A stretch of DNA of 7,333 nucleotides from Verrucomicrobiota bacterium. GTDB taxonomy: Bacteria > Verrucomicrobiota > Verrucomicrobiia > Chthoniobacterales > UBA10450. The position numbers were made by a program, and so were the translations under genes. Within the stretch, counting starts at the first letter, position 1. The number at the start of each line of letters is the position of its first letter. The stretch covers positions 1 to 7,333 of the forward strand of contig QHPZ01000253.1 of the NCBI GenBank assembly GCA_003219225.1, in the 5' to 3' direction. The notes under the pieces are model-generated. The model had not been told where the DNA came from and searched no databases. It saw only the letters and a program-made list of their open reading frames with translations. Positions 5,029 through 7,333 of this stretch are shown here, piece by piece.

Positions 5029-5664
5029 ACGTTTTTCGCGTGTGTTTGCAAAAATTTTTACGAGCTCGCGCGCGATATTTTTTTTCGATGCGCGCGCAAT
5101 TTTTTCCCGTTCGCCGTCGCGAAAAAAGATCGTGACTTCATTTTCGTCACTTTCTACGCCGGCGTCAGCGCGGCTCACGTCGTTTGCTACGATGAGGTCG
5201 CAATTTTTGTTCTGGAGTTTTTTCAGCGCGTTTTTTTCGAGATTGTCCGTCTCAGCGGCGAAGCCGACGACGAGGTATTGTCGATCTTGGGGAAGGGACG
5301 CGAGCACGTCACGCGTCGGAACCAATTTGAGCGCGAGCTCGGTTTTTTCTCGCCTTTTGATTTTCTGGTGCGCGACAGTCGCCGGTTTGTAATCGGCGAC
5401 TGCGGCGCACATGACCAGGATTTCGCAATCGGGCGCATGGCGATGGACGGCACCGAACATTTCGTCGCTCGTCGTGACTGAAATCAGTTTTGCACCGCGC
5501 GGCGGCGGCAGATTCACCGGACCGGAGATCAAAACGACTTCGTGTCGATCTTGCAAGGCGGCTTCCGCAATCGCGTAGCCCATTTTACCCGATGACCGAT
5601 TGCTGATGTAACGAACAGGATCGATCGGCTCGCGCGTTGGGCCAGCCGTGATCATGAAGTTCAC
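5008..5664 (-). CDS. coaB: phosphopantothenate--cysteine ligase (stand-alone CoaB)
   Basis: The 218-residue protein corresponds to the C-terminal half of bifunctional CoaBC. It activates 4'-phosphopantothenate with CTP and condenses it with cysteine in CoA synthesis. Motifs: ITAGPTREPIDPVRYISN (5-22), with N22 at the position of the conserved Asn, RSSGKMG (23-29), CAAVADYKPA (86-95), and KIKR (101-104) carrying the conserved lysine. The start is GTG at 5662-5664, overlapping the CoaC stop as GTGA; ATG at 5655 is a minor alternative. The overlap suggests tightly coupled synthesis with the decarboxylase upstream. The C-terminus ends in a Lys/Arg-rich tail (TREKRLTKKTR) encoded by A-runs, including A8 at 5016-5023, unlike the GC-rich body. 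In many bacteria this domain is fused to CoaC; here it is separate. Confidence 0.93.
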   Translation of the reverse strand: MNFMITAGPTREPIDPVRYISNRSSGKMGYAIAEAALQDRHEVVLISGPVNLPPPRGAKLISVTTSDEMFGAVHRHAPDCEILVMCAAVADYKPATVAHQKIKRREKTELALKLVPTRDVLASLPQDRQYLVVGFAAETDNLEKNALKKLQNKNCDLIVANDVSRADAGVESDENEVTIFFRDGEREKIARASKKNIARELVKIFANTREKRLTKKTR

Positions 5665-6836
5665 GCGATTAGATTTTCCTGGCGGGCGAGCAGAAATTCG
5701 GTGCGGAACGCGATGTCCTCCACTTTCCAGAGGCGCCCGATCCCTTCGTAGCCGCAGGCGAGCATCCCTTCTTCAGGGCCGATGAATTCCACGCCGCGCG
5801 ATTTGAGTTTCTCGACGTTGTCGACCGTCGCCGGGTGCATCCACATTTTTCCATTCATCGCCGGCGCGATCAGAATCGGGGCGCGGGTGGCAAGCGCGAT
5901 CGCGGCGAGCGGATGATGGGCCAGACCGTGCGCGAGCTCGGCGATGATGTGCGCGGTTGCGGGCGCGATCAGCAGCAGGTTGGCGCGATCAGCCAACTCG
6001 ATGTGACCTGGTCGCCAGTTTTCTTTTTCGTCGAAGAAAGTGGTCATGACCGGATTTTTTGAGAGCGTCTGCAACGTTAGCGGCGTGATGAACTGCGTCG
6101 CGTCGTCGCTCATGACAACAAAAAGCTGATGCCCCTGTTTGACGAGGACGCTGGCGAGCTCGGCCGATTTGTAGGCCGCGATCGAGCCGGTGACGCCGAG
6201 CACGATCGTTTTCGCACTCGACCGCAAGCGCACGACTTTGCGTCCGCCTGTTTTCTCAGCGCGCAGCTTGGAATTTTTTCTCATGGAAGATGGATAATCA
6301 ACCGTTCGGCTGATGATCGTGTAGCGATATTTTCTCCACAATTGCATTTCGCGACTGGCGGTGACGAGACGCAACTCGATCTGTTCGGGCGTTTCAGTGC
6401 CGCGTTTCGTCAAACGCCGGCGCAATTCATCGAGATCGGGCGGCATGATGAAGACGTCGGCAAGTGCGCTGCGGATCAACGGGTCGTCGCAGTTGCGGAT
6501 GGAAGCGGCGCCTTGCGTGTCGATGTCGATCAAAACGTCGCGGCCGTCTTTTAAATTCGCGAGCACCGGTTGCAGCGGTGTGCCGTAGTGATGATCATGA
6601 ACTTTGGCGTGTTCGAGGAATTCACCGGCCCCGATTTGCGCCAGAAAATCCTGCTCTGACAAGAAGCGATAATCTTCGCCGTCGATCTCGCCCGTCCGCG
6701 GCGGTCGTGTCGTGCAGGAAACGGAGTAAACGAACTCGGCGGTCTCGCGCAACGCATCCACGAGTGTCGTTTTGCCGGCGCCGGATGGAGCGGAGATGAC
6801 AAACAGGATTCCGTAACGACTGAATTTGCTACTCAA
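5661..6836 (-). CDS. fused guanylate kinase (C-truncated) and phosphopantothenoylcysteine decarboxylase
   Basis: One uninterrupted 391-codon frame joins two enzymes. Residues 1-178 are guanylate kinase (GMP to GDP): P-loop SAPSGAGKTT (15-24), GMP-binding SCTTRPPRTGEIDGEDYRF (40-58), FLEHAKVHDHHYGTP (73-87), VLIDIDTQGA (101-110) and lid RRRLTKRG (139-146). It stops after KYRYTIISRT, about where the final helix (typically ending in an AER motif) should begin. Residues about 209-391 are CoaC, the FMN-dependent decarboxylase: TIVLGVTGSIAAYKSAEL (210-227), His in GHIELAD, IAPAMNGKMW (323-332) and GMLACGYEGIGR (357-368). The basic linker contains Met185 (ATG at 6284), which could start a free CoaC of 207 residues. 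TTG at 6836 is the only plausible start and overlaps the yicC stop by 8 nt. Fusion, deletion or assembly error are all possible. Confidence 0.85.
   Translation of the reverse strand: MSSKFSRYGILFVISAPSGAGKTTLVDALRETAEFVYSVSCTTRPPRTGEIDGEDYRFLSEQDFLAQIGAGEFLEHAKVHDHHYGTPLQPVLANLKDGRDVLIDIDTQGAASIRNCDDPLIRSALADVFIMPPDLDELRRRLTKRGTETPEQIELRLVTASREMQLWRKYRYTIISRTVDYPSSMRKNSKLRAEKTGGRKVVRLRSSAKTIVLGVTGSIAAYKSAELASVLVKQGHQLFVVMSDDATQFITPLTLQTLSKNPVMTTFFDEKENWRPGHIELADRANLLLIAPATAHIIAELAHGLAHHPLAAIALATRAPILIAPAMNGKMWMHPATVDNVEKLKSRGVEFIGPEEGMLACGYEGIGRLWKVEDIAFRTEFLLARQENLIA
6293..6318 (-). repeat. 11-bp hairpin at the Gmk/CoaC junction
   Basis: On the minus strand GATCATCAGCC, loop GAAC, GGTTGATTATC forms an 11-bp stem with one G-T wobble and one mismatch. 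It covers codons 174-181, precisely where guanylate kinase homology ends, and lies 9 nt before the internal ATG at 6284. It may mark an old insertion or deletion point, or act on translation of the CoaC half. Confidence 0.5.
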
Positions 6837-7333
6837 TGTTCTGGACCTGCTCGCGAATTTTTTCCAGCTCCGCTTTGGCGCCGACGACGCGCTGGGAAAT
6901 GAAGGCGTCGTTTGCTTTCGCGCCGAGGGTGTCGAGTTCGCGGAAAATTTCCTGGGTAATGAATTCGAGTGTGCGGCCGACCGGCTCGTTGCTGCGAAGA
7001 TGATGGGCGAATTGCGCGAGATGACTTGCCACGCGCGTCAGTTCCTCGGAGACATCGGCGCGATCGGCGAAAAACGAAATCTCTTTTAGCAGACGCTCAT
7101 CGTCGAGCTCGATGGGTAATCCGGCGTTGTGGAGACGATCGATTAACGCGGCCCGATATTTTTTCACGACCTCGGGATGCAACGCGCGGATTTCCTTGAG
7201 ATGTTTTCGGATCGCTTTCAGCCGGCGGATCAAGTCCTTGGCCAAATGCCGGCCTTCGCGTTCGCGCATCTTGATGAGTTCGGTCAGGGCGGCGCGCAGT
7301 GCGCGGTCGATCGCGGGCCAGGCGTCATGCGCG
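6829..7333 (-). CDS. yicC: YicC family endoribonuclease-like protein (5' end outside window)
   Basis: The C-terminal 167 residues are present; the frame is open to the right edge and the family is usually near 290 residues. The visible part starts AHDAWPAIDRALRAALTELI and contains the conserved C-terminal DUF1732-type block: MREREGRHLAKDL, FFADRADVSEELTRVASHL, FAHHLRSNEPVGRTLEFITQE and EKIREQVQNIE at the end. E. coli YicC has been linked to RNA turnover and stress; the role here is inferred from the family only. yicC directly upstream of gmk is a widespread gene order, which supports both calls. Its stop (TAG, 6829-6831) overlaps the TTG start of the guanylate kinase frame, implying translational coupling. 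No signal peptide can be judged because the N-terminus is missing. Confidence 0.92.
   Translation of the reverse strand, partial: AHDAWPAIDRALRAALTELIKMREREGRHLAKDLIRRLKAIRKHLKEIRALHPEVVKKYRAALIDRLHNAGLPIELDDERLLKEISFFADRADVSEELTRVASHLAQFAHHLRSNEPVGRTLEFITQEIFRELDTLGAKANDAFISQRVVGAKAELEKIREQVQNIE

Overview
The window looks like a chromosomal segment from a GC-rich, free-living bacterium, most likely Verrucomicrobiota of the Chthoniobacterales/Udaeobacter type. This is inferred from protein style, weak ribosome sites, and small dispersed hairpin repeats that enter coding sequence. No database comparison was possible.

Left end, plus strand (1-1185): the 3' end of an unrecognised gene is followed by hemQ (coproheme decarboxylase, last step of the coproporphyrin-dependent heme pathway), a compact twin-hairpin repeat, and a tRNA-Ser(GGA) gene. 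From 1221 on, every gene is on the minus strand.

Minus-strand unit 1 (reads 4604 down to 1221): suhB-type inositol monophosphatase, ispF (MEP isoprenoid pathway) overlapping it by GTGA, cysS 7 nt later, then a GlmU-like left-handed beta-helix acetyltransferase. Inside cysS a twin-hairpin repeat is read in frame and adds about 18 residues.

Minus-strand unit 2 (reads from 7333 down to about 4776): yicC (5' end outside the window), a continuous ORF fusing guanylate kinase to phosphopantothenoylcysteine decarboxylase (CoaC), then a separate CoaB overlapping by GTGA. The guanylate kinase part appears to lack its usual C-terminal helix, and the rpoZ gene that commonly lies between gmk and coaBC is absent. 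The roughly 400-bp gap between the two units holds a candidate promoter, a 17-residue lysine-rich micro-ORF with a strong purine-rich ribosome site, a 9-bp hairpin, an intrinsic terminator, and a 113-bp MITE-like element.

Most of this is housekeeping metabolism (heme, CoA, isoprenoid, nucleotide, translation). The unusual parts are the Gmk-CoaC fusion, the micro-ORF transcription unit, and a family of 8-3-8 hairpins that occurs three times, twice inside reading frames. I saw no CRISPR array, phage gene, transposase or defence system.
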